57,079 bases of DNA from Vibrio ichthyoenteri ATCC 700023 (GTDB lineage Bacteria; Pseudomonadota; Gammaproteobacteria; Enterobacterales; Vibrionaceae). Below, piece by piece: positions 18,619-27,331 of this stretch. Position 1 is the first letter of the stretch. Each line of letters begins with the position of its first letter. A program made the translations under genes and the position numbers. The stretch covers positions 1 through 57,079 of the forward strand of contig NZ_AFWF01000257.1 in NCBI RefSeq assembly GCF_000222605.1, given 5' to 3'. The notes beneath the pieces were generated by a model that was not told the DNA's origin, searched no databases, and saw nothing but the letters and a program-made list of their open reading frames with translations.

Positions 18619-19179
18619 TCAATCTGTTTCTGCGGTTGAGATCAAACTATTTGATAGAATGTTCAATAACTGTTTGGGGGATGACCATGTATACACCAAC
18701 TCTGGCACTTGATTGCCACAAGGCGCATCCCATAACCTCTCAAGAGAGTTCTCTCCACCCAAGTGTTCATAGAAATCGATCGCCTGGCCGTTTTTAGCCA
18801 TCACTTCCAAATAAACACCCGTATCAGCGAAATGTTGTTCAATCCATTTTGCCGTTTCAGCTAATAGTCTCGCACCTAAACCTTGACCTCGAAAACGGCT
18901 GTCAATATGCAGCGCATCAACAATGGTCCCTTTATCATAATCATGATTACCAAAAGCACAGACAAAGCCACACAGCTGCCCATCGTCCTCGGCAATCAAA
19001 ACATGTTGGTTAAACGGTGGATTGATAAGGCGTGTTTGCCAGATAACCAAACGGTCATCGACAACGTCATGATCGAGATAGTTAGCTCCCAATATTCCTT
19101 GATAATAGGTCTGCCAACTTTGCGCGTGCAAGTGCGCAATACGTTCGTAGTCTTTATATTCAGCTACTTTTATTTCCAT
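18619..19179 (-). CDS. GNAT-family N-acetyltransferase
   Basis: The 186-residue protein has a GNAT acetyl-CoA-dependent acyltransferase fold. The CoA pyrophosphate loop is RFRGQGLGARLL (motif A, R-x-x-G-x-G/A), preceded by the beta4 strand GTIVDALHID and followed by YLEVMAKNGQAIDFYEHLGG, with the tyrosine of motif B. AAGGA lies seven bases before the ATG. The last 20 residues after VYTW are not typical for the family and could be run-on into other sequence. The acceptor substrate is unknown. The gene sits upstream of, and in the same direction as, the RND operon, but the operator between them suggests separate control. Confidence 0.82.
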   Translation of the reverse strand: MEIKVAEYKDYERIAHLHAQSWQTYYQGILGANYLDHDVVDDRLVIWQTRLINPPFNQHVLIAEDDGQLCGFVCAFGNHDYDKGTIVDALHIDSRFRGQGLGARLLAETAKWIEQHFADTGVYLEVMAKNGQAIDFYEHLGGENSLERLWDAPCGNQVPELVYTWSSPKQLLNILSNSLISTAETD

Positions 19180-19296
19180 TGCTAGTTCCTTATAACTTCC
19201 TGTAAGGATTCCATTCCTTATCCATACTATTCATTAACAGACGAAAAGCAAAACATTCTAAAACAATTTACCATCACAATTTGAAACAACACTGAT

Positions 19297-19324
19297 TTGA
19301 CTTACACGTGTACGCTGATAATCT
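19297..19324 (+). promoter_or_regulatory. Desaturase promoter with FabR-like operator
   Basis: A good promoter, TTGACT (19297-19302), 16 bases, TATAAT-like TAATCT (19319-19324), precedes the desaturase. Its spacer holds the palindrome TACACGTGTA (19303-19312). Read on the minus strand, 19316-19301 is AGCGTACACGTGTAAG, which agrees closely with the E. coli FabR operator core as I remember it (AGCGTACACGTGT). FabR represses unsaturated fatty acid genes, so the match fits the gene's role. The operator overlaps the -35 and spacer, as for a repressor. Confidence 0.6.
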
Positions 19325-19356
19325 AGCGCACAACTGTTCGCTAAAAGGATATTTTA

Positions 19357-20490
19357 ATGCGTCACTCCGTCAAACCACCTTTAATCTGGCTTAATGTGTT
19401 GCTTTTCCTCAGCACATTCCTTGCTGCCGTTATTGCTGTACCTTGGTATGGCATGGTGCACGGTTATCAAACTGGACACTGGGTATGGCTACTGGTTGCG
19501 TTTTCTTTTTGTAATTTATCGATTACCGCTGGTTATCATCGTTTGTGGTCACACAAAACCTACCAAGCACACCCTGTACTAAGGGTGATTTTTGCAATTG
19601 GGGGAGCTTTTGCGCTGCAAAACAGTGCTCTGCATTGGAGTTCTGATCACCGAGTACATCACAAACATGTCGATAAAAATGACGTTGATCCCTACTCAGC
19701 AAAGCGCGGCTTATGGTTTTCACACATCGGTTGGATGCTAAGACATTACAATAAAGAAACCTACCATGATTACGCTAACTGCCGTGATTTGCAAAAAGAT
19801 TGGGTGGTACAATGGCAACATAAACACTATTTGTTGCTCGCACTACTGACCAACATTGGTATCCCATTGCTCCTTGGGCTGATATACCAGGACATCATAG
19901 GTATGTTATTGATTGTTGGTGTATTACGTCTAGTTCTTAGCCATCACACTACCTTTTTTATCAATTCTTTGGCCCATGTTTGGGGCTCTCAACCTTACAC
20001 GGATAAAAATACTGCGCGTGATAATGGTATTTTGGCCATCTTCACCTTTGGTGAGGGTTATCATAATTTCCACCACATCTTTGAAAATGATTACCGTAAC
20101 GGTATTCACTGGTGGCAATACGATCCGACAAAATGGTTTATCAAGAGCTCACAATGGTTAGGTCTAGCTGACAAATTACGTACCACGCCTAAAATCAAGA
20201 TTGAGCAAGCGATGGCCAAACAAGCGCTCAAAAAGGCGCTGGATAAGATAGAAGGTCATCCAAACATGCAGCACCTTAAACAAGCATTAAATGATGAATT
20301 TGAGCTACTCATGGGAAAAATCAAAGACTATTACGAACTAAAACGACAGCTTATTGAACAAAAACGCAGTGGTCTCGTCGCCAAATACGAACACTCTTTA
20401 CTAGTCATCCGCTACCGCCAGATTAAAGCTGAGCGTAAAGCTCAGCAAAAACACTGGCAAGCGATGCTAACAAACTGCATTGGTCAGTAA
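19357..20490 (+). CDS. Fatty acid desaturase, acyl-CoA delta-9 type
   Basis: Membrane di-iron enzyme that introduces a double bond into a fatty acyl chain (probably acyl-CoA delta-9), adjusting membrane fluidity. Four hydrophobic segments and the three His boxes of the family are present: HRLWSHK (about residues 55-61), HRVHHKHVD (about 92-100) and GEGYHNFHH (about 230-238). AAGGA lies eight bases before the ATG. An unusual C-terminal tail of about 110 residues is Lys/Glu/Gln-rich and likely helical coiled-coil; the catalytic part itself ends near residue 270. The promoter has a FabR-like site. A terminator follows, so it is a single-gene unit. Confidence 0.87.
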   Translation: MRHSVKPPLIWLNVLLFLSTFLAAVIAVPWYGMVHGYQTGHWVWLLVAFSFCNLSITAGYHRLWSHKTYQAHPVLRVIFAIGGAFALQNSALHWSSDHRVHHKHVDKNDVDPYSAKRGLWFSHIGWMLRHYNKETYHDYANCRDLQKDWVVQWQHKHYLLLALLTNIGIPLLLGLIYQDIIGMLLIVGVLRLVLSHHTTFFINSLAHVWGSQPYTDKNTARDNGILAIFTFGEGYHNFHHIFENDYRNGIHWWQYDPTKWFIKSSQWLGLADKLRTTPKIKIEQAMAKQALKKALDKIEGHPNMQHLKQALNDEFELLMGKIKDYYELKRQLIEQKRSGLVAKYEHSLLVIRYRQIKAERKAQQKHWQAMLTNCIGQ

Positions 20491-20500
20491 CATAGTTTGT

Positions 20501-20527
20501 AAGGGAGCCAATCGTGCTCCCTTTATT
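20501..20527 (+). terminator. Terminator of desaturase gene
   Basis: AAGGGAGC and GCTCCCTT form an 8-bp stem around a 7-base loop, followed by TATTATT. Confidence 0.78.
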
Positions 20528-20807
20528 ATTCAGTGAGTTTGGTCACACTCAATTGAGCAACATATTGCGTTGTGGGATTCGCTTAATAGCAATTTTGGAA
20601 ATAGTGTACCGCAGTTTTAGACATAAACGCCCGCCACTTAAATCTTAAGGGATTGAAAAATATGACAATAATTAAAATCACTCTCTCGTCAGCCTGCTTT
20701 GCTTTCCCTTAACCCTGTATCCCCCCTAGCCTGTCACTGCAATTGTTATTACACTGTGAAATCGCCACTAATTCAAAATTGTATATCGCCGAGTGACAGG
20801 GAAGTCT
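20528..20807 (+). promoter_or_regulatory. dld upstream region with possible RBS-sequestering pair
   Basis: CCTGTCACT (20730-20738) and AGTGACAGG (20792-20800) are perfect 9-bp complements separated by 53 bases. The second arm overlaps the Shine-Dalgarno of dld (AGGGA, from 20798), so pairing in the mRNA would cover it. No promoter is evident and no other gene lies here. Confidence 0.35.
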
Positions 20808-22514
20808 ATGAATAAACAAGCGTTAATTGATAAGTTCATTAGCATTGTCGGTACTGAAAATGTGCTGGTTGAATCCAATAAAACGGAATATTACCGTTCT
20901 GATTTTCGTTCCGGACAAGGTCAAGCGCTTGCCGTCCTCTTTCCTCATTCGCTTGTTGAACAATGGCAGCTATTGCAAGCCGCTGTTGATGCTAATTGCA
21001 TTATCATCATTCAAGCGGCCAAAACAGGCCTGACGGAAGGCTCAGCCCCAAGCGGTGATGATTATGATCGTGAAGTGGTGATCATCAACATTACCCGCAT
21101 CAAAGCTTTGCATCTAATCAATGATGGGCAGCAAATCATCAGCCTACCCGGTGTTAGCTTGCATCAACTCGATAAGCGTCTCAAATCGATAAACAGAGCC
21201 CCTCATTCGGTGATCGGTTCCTCTTCGATCGGTGCAACCGTTGTGGGTGGTATTGCCAATAACTCCGGAGGTGCATTAGTAAAAAGAGGACCGGCTTATA
21301 CCGAATTATCACTGTACGCACGCGTAACAAAAGCGGGAAAACTGGAGCTGGTGAATCACCTTGGCATTCGAGATCTTGGCGAAACGCCAGAGCAAATTCT
21401 AGCCAATGTCGAACAGGGACATTTTAACGTTACTTCAATTGATAATAGCGATGCGATGGCGTCCGATAGAGAGTATGAACAGCGCGTTCGCGACGTAGAT
21501 GCAGATACCCCTTCTCGCTTTAATGCAGATTCACGTCGATTATTTGAAGCAAGTGGCTGCGCCGGTAAGTTGGCCGTCTTTGCGGTACGCGTTGATACTT
21601 ATCCTGTGCCGAAAAAGGAGCAACTGTTTTACATTGGCTGTAATGACGCAAGTAAACTCACCACACTACGTCGCGATATGCTAAGCCAATTTAAGCACTT
21701 GCCTGAAATGGGCGAATACATGCATCGCGATATTTTCAACTTAGCCGAGCAATATGGCAAAGATGTGTTCTTATCAATTCACCACTTAGGGACTGACAAT
21801 TTACCGCGCTTTTTTGCCTTAAAAGCCAAAGTAGAATCGTTACTCAAGCGCGTACCTTTCATTTCTAATCACCTACCGGACCTTGCTCTGTATTGGTTAA
21901 GCAAATTATTTCCACAGCATTTACCAACAAGAATGCTGCAATTCCGCGATCAATATAAGCATTATTTGATATTAAAAATGAGCGATGAAGGCATTGACGA
22001 GGCGAAACAATATCTTGCCAACGTATGGTCTCTACAAGAAGAGTGTGATTACTTTGAATGTACTGCAGAAGAAGGCAAAAAAGCTTTACTGCACCGATTT
22101 GCTGCCGCAGGCGCTGCGATTCGTTATGAAACAGTCCACGCCAAACAAGTGGAAGAGATCTTAGCGCTGGATATTGCCCTACGCCGTAACGATATTGATT
22201 GGGTAGAACAATTACCACCAGCCATCGCGAAGGACTTGGTTGTTGGCCTCTATTATGGTCACTTCATGTGTCACGTATTCCATCAAGATTACATTTTCAA
22301 AAAAGGTACCGACGTTAAGCAGATGAAAGCATTAATGCTGAAGTTATTGACTGAAAAAGGCGCGAAATACCCAGCAGAGCACAACGTGGGTCACCTCTAC
22401 GAAGCGGAAAAACAACTGCAAGAATTCTATCATCAGCTAGATCCAACCAATACCTTCAATCCCGGTATAGGTAAAATGAGTAAATACAAACGCAATTGCA
22501 ATTGTTGTCATTAA
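20808..22514 (+). CDS. dld: Quinone-dependent D-lactate dehydrogenase
   Basis: Peripheral membrane flavoenzyme that oxidises D-lactate to pyruvate and passes electrons to the quinone pool. The 568 residues match E. coli Dld (571). The N-terminal FAD-binding PCMH domain includes AAKTGLTEGSAPSG and SSSIGATVVGGIANNSGGAL; the C-terminal cap domain is of the Dld membrane-binding type. The end, FNPGIGKMSKY, is characteristic, followed by a short Cys-rich tail. ATG at 20808 is preferred because AGGGA lies just upstream; GTG at 20793 would add five residues and overlap the hairpin arm. It has a convergent terminator with dbpA. Confidence 0.9.
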   Translation: MNKQALIDKFISIVGTENVLVESNKTEYYRSDFRSGQGQALAVLFPHSLVEQWQLLQAAVDANCIIIIQAAKTGLTEGSAPSGDDYDREVVIINITRIKALHLINDGQQIISLPGVSLHQLDKRLKSINRAPHSVIGSSSIGATVVGGIANNSGGALVKRGPAYTELSLYARVTKAGKLELVNHLGIRDLGETPEQILANVEQGHFNVTSIDNSDAMASDREYEQRVRDVDADTPSRFNADSRRLFEASGCAGKLAVFAVRVDTYPVPKKEQLFYIGCNDASKLTTLRRDMLSQFKHLPEMGEYMHRDIFNLAEQYGKDVFLSIHHLGTDNLPRFFALKAKVESLLKRVPFISNHLPDLALYWLSKLFPQHLPTRMLQFRDQYKHYLILKMSDEGIDEAKQYLANVWSLQEECDYFECTAEEGKKALLHRFAAAGAAIRYETVHAKQVEEILALDIALRRNDIDWVEQLPPAIAKDLVVGLYYGHFMCHVFHQDYIFKKGTDVKQMKALMLKLLTEKGAKYPAEHNVGHLYEAEKQLQEFYHQLDPTNTFNPGIGKMSKYKRNCNCCH

Positions 22515-22542
22515 ATCGTTACTCTCCCCCAGCAGATAATAA

Positions 22543-22568
22543 AACGGCCTCTCAATTGAGAGGCCGTT
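22543..22568. terminator. Bidirectional terminator between dld and dbpA
   Basis: AACGGCCTCTC and GAGAGGCCGTT form an 11-bp perfect stem with a small AATT-centred loop. It lies between the convergent stops. Confidence 0.85.
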
Positions 22569-22591
22569 GCTATTTGTTAACCGGTAGAAGG

Positions 22592-23968
22592 TTATTTCAT
22601 GATACGCGCTTTAAACGCCTTACCTTTGATCTTACCGTTTTGCAGTTGCTTCAATGCACGATTCGCCACTGACTTATCAACTGCGACATACGAAACCATC
22701 GCAAGAATGTTGATCTTACCGATTAGCTTGCCGTCAATGCCTGCTTCTTTGGTCAATGAACCAAGAATGTCGCCAGCACGAACTTTCAATTTCTTACCAC
22801 CCAGAATTTGAATGGTCGTCATCGCTGCATCAAACGGTTCGCCGGCTGGACGATGAGGTAAAGCAGATGGTGCGATCTCAATATCCATGTACTCTTCAAT
22901 CAAAGCGGTACGGTAGCCATCCTTATCGCTAAAGAAGCTAAACGCTTGACCTTTTGAGCCCGCACGACCTGTACGGCCAATACGGTGCACGTGTACTTCA
23001 GGATCACGTGACAATTCAAAGTTAAATACGGCATCTAGGTTATCGACATCCAAACCGCGAGCTGCGACATCAGTAGCAACAAGAATTGAGATACTCTTGT
23101 TCGCAAACATGGTTAACGCTTGGTCACGTTCACGCTGCTCTAGATCACCATGCAGTTCAATCACGCTAAATCCACGGTTGTGCAACTCATCAGCCACTGC
23201 CATCACTTCTTTTTTAGTGTTGCAGAATACAACCGACGATTCTGGGCGATGCGCCATCAGCAATGTTTCTAATGCTTCATCACGATCTTCTGTTGAGTTG
23301 ATTTTGTAGAAGTGCTGCTCAATGGTTGAGGTCTGGTGCGTTGATTCTACTTTCACTAATTGTGGCGCTTTCATAATGCGAGACGCAACCGCTTCAATTT
23401 CTTTCGGGAAAGTCGCACTAAAGAGTAATGTTTGACGCTCAGTTGGCGTTTGGTCAATGATCGCATCGAGTGCATCTTGGAAGCCCATGTCTAGCATGCG
23501 GTCAGCTTCATCAAGCACCAAGGTATTTAGCTCTGAAAGATCAATACGGTCACGGCTCAAGTGGTCAAGAATACGACCCGGAGTACCAACCAAAATGTGG
23601 GCACCGTGCTCTAAAGAACCAATTTGTGGCCCCATTGGCATACCGCCACATAGCGTCAGAACTTTAATGTTATGGATGCCACGCGCCAAGGTACGAATTT
23701 CTTTTGCCACTTGATCTGCCAATTCGCGCGTAGGACACAGCACCAATGATTGAACACGAAAACGCTTTACCTTTAAGTTTGACAACAAACCCAATGCAAA
23801 AGTCGCTGTCTTACCAGAACCCGTTTTACCTTGGCCAATCACATCTTTACCTTCTAGGACGATAGGTAAACTTTGCGCTTGAATTGGTGTCATCTCGGTA
23901 TAACCCAAAGAATCAAGAGTGCTTAATAGCTCAGGTTGTAATGCGAGCGTTTTGAATGATGTGGTCAC
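22592..23968 (-). CDS. dbpA: ATP-dependent RNA helicase DbpA
   Basis: DEAD-box helicase specific to 23S rRNA hairpin 92, acting in large-subunit assembly. The 458 residues match E. coli DbpA (457). The core carries GQGKTGSGKTATFALG (Walker A), PTREL, DEAD and HRIGRTGRAG. The C-terminal domain of about 75 residues (TTIQILGGKKLKVRAGDILG, then GKINILAMVSYVAV) is the DbpA RNA-binding fold that gives specificity for the 23S hairpin. It is convergent with dld; folE lies behind it, after a terminator. It is the second helicase in the window besides rhlE, distinguished by this C-terminal domain. Confidence 0.95.
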   Translation of the reverse strand: MTTSFKTLALQPELLSTLDSLGYTEMTPIQAQSLPIVLEGKDVIGQGKTGSGKTATFALGLLSNLKVKRFRVQSLVLCPTRELADQVAKEIRTLARGIHNIKVLTLCGGMPMGPQIGSLEHGAHILVGTPGRILDHLSRDRIDLSELNTLVLDEADRMLDMGFQDALDAIIDQTPTERQTLLFSATFPKEIEAVASRIMKAPQLVKVESTHQTSTIEQHFYKINSTEDRDEALETLLMAHRPESSVVFCNTKKEVMAVADELHNRGFSVIELHGDLEQRERDQALTMFANKSISILVATDVAARGLDVDNLDAVFNFELSRDPEVHVHRIGRTGRAGSKGQAFSFFSDKDGYRTALIEEYMDIEIAPSALPHRPAGEPFDAAMTTIQILGGKKLKVRAGDILGSLTKEAGIDGKLIGKINILAMVSYVAVDKSVANRALKQLQNGKIKGKAFKARIMK

Positions 23969-24087
23969 TATGTGTATCCCTTAATGGATCTATATCGCGT
24001 CATTTAAACACGAATTTTATTAAAATTTTAATCAAACAGTGGCAAATATGTTGGTTAAAGCAACATGCGCCAGCAAATGTAAAAACA

Positions 24088-24112
24088 AAAACCGCCTTTA
24101 AACGGCGGTTTT
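24088..24112 (-). terminator. Terminator of folE
   Basis: AAAACCGCC and GGCGGTTTT form a perfect stem. On the minus strand it is followed by TGTTTTTAC. It lies between folE and dbpA. Confidence 0.82.
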
Positions 24113-24163
24113 ATCAATCTGTTGATAAACAAAAGAGCAATACAACTCTTTGCTATCAGTCAC

Positions 24164-24817
24164 TTAACGCAAGCCGTGTAAAAACTCTGCTCGTGTTGCT
24201 GGAATCGATTTAAAAATACCACCCAGCGCTGTTGTGGTTGTTTGGCTAGTGGCATCCATAACCCCACGTGACTTAACACAATAGTGTGTTGCGTCAATTG
24301 TCACCGCGACATCATCAGATTCTAGCAAAGTCTGTAATGCCACCAAAATTTGCTGCGTTAATCGCTCTTGAACCTGTGGGCGCTGAGCAAAAAATCGTAC
24401 AATACGGTTAATCTTTGACAGACCAATAATCTTTCCACGCGGGATATACGCCACCGCAGCTTTACCATCAATTGTCACCAAGTGATGTTCACAAGTGCTG
24501 GTTAAGGTGATGTCTTTTACGCGAACCATTTCGCTGACATTCATCTTATTTTCAATCACGGTAATTTTGGGAAAGTTTTGGTAGTCAAGACCAGAAAAAA
24601 TCTCGTCCACATACATTTTAGCAATGCGATGCGGTGTTTCTTCTAAACTGTCGTCAGTCAGGTCAAGATCAAGCAGAGAAAGAATCTCTCTCATATGATG
24701 TTGAATCTTTTCCTTTTTCTCTTCACGACTAAATTGGCTAGGCACCATCGGTGTCTCTAATCCACGGCTTTCAAGTGCATCTTTTACTAACAATGCGGAC
24801 TCGCTAAGACCTGACAT
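24164..24817 (-). CDS. folE: GTP cyclohydrolase I
   Basis: Converts GTP to 7,8-dihydroneopterin triphosphate, the first step of tetrahydrofolate synthesis (and of queuosine). The 217 residues match E. coli FolE (222). Zinc ligands are visible in TSTCEHHLV (Cys and His) and in [10 protein letters not shown] (second Cys). The segment [15 protein letters not shown] and the end FLHGLR are also standard for the family. A GAGGAAG Shine-Dalgarno precedes the ATG by about five bases. It is divergent from moeA across 182 bases, and ends in its own terminator. Confidence 0.95.
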   Translation of the reverse strand: MSGLSESALLVKDALESRGLETPMVPSQFSREEKKEKIQHHMREILSLLDLDLTDDSLEETPHRIAKMYVDEIFSGLDYQNFPKITVIENKMNVSEMVRVKDITLTSTCEHHLVTIDGKAAVAYIPRGKIIGLSKINRIVRFFAQRPQVQERLTQQILVALQTLLESDDVAVTIDATHYCVKSRGVMDATSQTTTTALGGIFKSIPATRAEFLHGLR

Positions 24818-24999
24818 TCCACTTCCTCATATTACTCCTTGCGGATGGGTGACAAGGATACTCGGATTTTTTAATAATTACACCCATATTTTAACTATGG
24901 TATCTATTCTTAATACGATTGCACGCCACGGTACGCTTAGTGTCACGAGGAATTTGTGGTAGAGTTAGGCAAAAATATAACTAGATTAGGAATGACTCC

Positions 25000-26235
25000 A
25001 TGGGTTGCTGTGATGCTCCTGGCTTAATGCCAATTGAAGACGCGATGGATAAAATGCTGTCGCGCATTGAACCACTTCAAACTACCCTTGAATTGCCGCT
25101 TGCTGAGGCGCTGGGTTTTGTACTTGCAGAAGACATTCTTTCTCCAATTTTTGTACCGCCATTCGACAACTCTGCAATGGATGGTTACGCGGTGCGCATC
25201 GCCGATTTAGAACAATCGAACACGCTGCCTATGGTAGGCAAATCGTTCGCGGGTCAGCCTTTTAATGGTGAGTGGCCACTGAATACTTGCATTCGCATTA
25301 TGACGGGCGCACAAATCCCAGCAGGCTGTGACGCCGTTATCATGCAAGAAAATACGCAAGTCACCGATGCTGGTATCGTATTTAACGAATCGAACCTCAA
25401 ACCACAAAATAACATCCGCCCTACCGGCGATGATATTAAGCAAGGAGATGTGGTTTTAGCCAAAGGCGCGCGTTTGTCGCCACGTGATATCCCAATGATT
25501 GCTTCACTTGGGGTTAGCCACATTACTGTTATCCGCAAACCGAAAGTGGCCTTTTTCTCTACGGGCGATGAACTCAAGCCCCTTGGTGAACCTCTTGAAG
25601 CCGGGCAAATCTACGACAGTAACCGCTATGGTATTAAACCACTTATCGAAAATTTCGGTTGTGAAGCCATCGATCTCGGTATTATTCCTGATTGCCCACA
25701 AACATTAAAAGAGACGTTTGAAAAAGCGCAATCAGTTGCCGATGTCGTGGTGACTTCTGGCGGCGTAAGCGTAGGCGAAGCTGACTACACCAAGGACATT
25801 CTGGAAGAACTTGGCGAAATCGGGTTTTGGAAGCTGGCGATCAAACCGGGTAAACCCTTTGCGTTTGGCGCGCTTTCATCAGCGTGGTTCTGTGGTTTAC
25901 CTGGCAACCCTGTCTCTGCAGTTCTCACTATGTATGTATTAGTTCAACCTATGCTGGCGAAACTGGCGGGACATAGTGAATGGCAAGCACCGCAATCCAT
26001 TCCTGCTATCACCAAAACAGGCTTCAAGAAAGCCCCAGGTCGAACGGATTACCAACGTGGCATCTATTCACTTGAAGATGGTCAATTTGTTGTTGAGACC
26101 ACGGGCAACCAAAGCTCAGGTGCTTTCCGCTCTATGAGTCTAGCCAATTGCTTTGTTGTATTGGAGCGCGAGCGAGGCCGTGTAGAAGCAGGTGAAACTG
26201 TACAGATTCAACTGTTTAATTCAACGTTATACTAG
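25000..26235 (+). CDS. moeA: Molybdopterin molybdenumtransferase MoeA
   Basis: MoeA inserts molybdenum into adenylated molybdopterin, the last step of molybdenum cofactor synthesis, in the cytoplasm. The 411 residues match E. coli MoeA (411). The segments FDNSAMDGYAVR, MTGAQIPAGCDAVI and ISVG-type VVTSGGVSVGEADYTKDIL (molybdopterin-binding loop) are conserved, followed by the GLPGNPVSA motif of the domain III/IV join. It opens the operon moeA-moeB-small protein-sseA: the gap to moeB is eight bases. No molybdenum-cofactor riboswitch was evident in the 182-base divergent region. Confidence 0.95.
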   Translation: MGCCDAPGLMPIEDAMDKMLSRIEPLQTTLELPLAEALGFVLAEDILSPIFVPPFDNSAMDGYAVRIADLEQSNTLPMVGKSFAGQPFNGEWPLNTCIRIMTGAQIPAGCDAVIMQENTQVTDAGIVFNESNLKPQNNIRPTGDDIKQGDVVLAKGARLSPRDIPMIASLGVSHITVIRKPKVAFFSTGDELKPLGEPLEAGQIYDSNRYGIKPLIENFGCEAIDLGIIPDCPQTLKETFEKAQSVADVVVTSGGVSVGEADYTKDILEELGEIGFWKLAIKPGKPFAFGALSSAWFCGLPGNPVSAVLTMYVLVQPMLAKLAGHSEWQAPQSIPAITKTGFKKAPGRTDYQRGIYSLEDGQFVVETTGNQSSGAFRSMSLANCFVVLERERGRVEAGETVQIQLFNSTLY

Positions 26236-26243
26236 AGGTTGAT

Positions 26244-27005
26244 GTGGAGATCTTATCCGATCAAGAGATGCTTCGTTACAATCGACAAATTGTGTTAAAC
26301 CAATTTGATTTCGATGGCCAAGAAGCCCTTAAGCAGGCATCTATTTTGATTTTAGGCGCGGGCGGCTTAGGTTGTGCTGCTAGCCAGTACCTGGCCACCG
26401 CAGGCATAGGTAAACTGACGCTTATCGATGATGATGTGGTTGAGTTATCTAACTTGCAGCGTCAAGTACTGCACCATGATGCAGATATCGGCAGCAAGAA
26501 AGTTGACTCTGCGGCGCAGTCTTTAAGTTTACTCAATCCACACATTAATATCGTGACCATTGATAAGCGCTTGAGTGATGACGAACTGTCAAATTTAATC
26601 GCGACCCACTCGTTGGTATTGGATGCTTGTGATAATGTCGAAACACGCAACCAACTGAACCGTTTATGCTATCAACATAAAACGCCTTTGGTTTCTGGAG
26701 CCGCGATTCGTATGGAAGGCCAGATCAGTGTCTTCACCTACCAAGATGATCAAGAGCCATGTTATCAATGCTTGAGCAGTTTATTTGGTGGTGGTGCGCT
26801 TAGTTGTGTTGAAGCGGGCGTCATGGCGCCAGTGGTCGGCATCATTGGCGCAATGCAGGCGATGGAAGCGATTAAAGTGATTGCCAACTACGGCAAGCCA
26901 AAACAAGGCAAGATTTTGATTCTGGACGCGATGACAATGTCATGGCGAGATATGAATTTGATGAAAATGCCCCATTGCCCAGTGTGCAGTCAGCCGAAGG
27001 GATAA
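26244..27005 (+). CDS. moeB: Molybdopterin-synthase adenylyltransferase MoeB
   Basis: E1-like enzyme that activates the C-terminus of MoaD with ATP so that it can be thiolated for molybdopterin synthesis. The 253 residues match E. coli MoeB (249). The nucleotide loop is GAGGLGC (about residue 38), the conserved ELSNLQRQVLH is present and two CxxC pairs (CYQC and CPVC) supply the zinc site. Start is GTG at 26244 with AGAGG five bases upstream. It lies in an operon right after moeA. The closely related ThiF is less likely because of the moeA neighbour. The sseA-like sulfurtransferase two genes on may supply sulfur, but this is only inference. Confidence 0.93.
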   Translation: MEILSDQEMLRYNRQIVLNQFDFDGQEALKQASILILGAGGLGCAASQYLATAGIGKLTLIDDDVVELSNLQRQVLHHDADIGSKKVDSAAQSLSLLNPHINIVTIDKRLSDDELSNLIATHSLVLDACDNVETRNQLNRLCYQHKTPLVSGAAIRMEGQISVFTYQDDQEPCYQCLSSLFGGGALSCVEAGVMAPVVGIIGAMQAMEAIKVIANYGKPKQGKILILDAMTMSWRDMNLMKMPHCPVCSQPKG

Positions 27006-27023
27006 CATAAGGATCGTTAGGTT

Positions 27024-27323
27024 ATGGACAACCCAAAATACTATGTTATGGCCCTACTCGCGAGCTTAGTGCTTTTACTTGGGTTATTGCTGTTGCACAA
27101 AAACAGCACGACCCAAGTGCTCACAGCTCAAGTGCTCGAATCGACACTCACCCAATCATTAGATGGACAACGACGCTTCCTAACGCTCGACATTGGCGCT
27201 GAAGAGCCGGTGGTGATCCCCGCCCCAACCAATGTTCAATGTTCCCCTCAGGAAACGGCTAAGATCGAGCGCGTAACGAAATCATTCGGCCGCCAAAGCT
27301 ACCACTTTATCTCTTGCCAATAG
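27024..27323 (+). CDS. Small membrane-anchored protein in the moeAB operon, unknown
   Basis: I do not recognise this 99-residue protein. It has an N-terminal hydrophobic segment at about residues 7-24 (MALLASLVLLLGLLLLHK), which could be a signal anchor, followed by about 70 soluble residues with two cysteines (NVQCSPQE, and the penultimate Cys of HFISCQ). If anchored, the soluble part probably faces the periplasm. It lies 18 bases after moeB and 8 bases before sseA, so it is part of the same operon, although that says little about its job. The cysteines could form a disulfide, which is speculation. Confidence 0.65.
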   Translation: MDNPKYYVMALLASLVLLLGLLLLHKNSTTQVLTAQVLESTLTQSLDGQRRFLTLDIGAEEPVVIPAPTNVQCSPQETAKIERVTKSFGRQSYHFISCQ

Positions 27324-27331
27324 GAGGCAAC

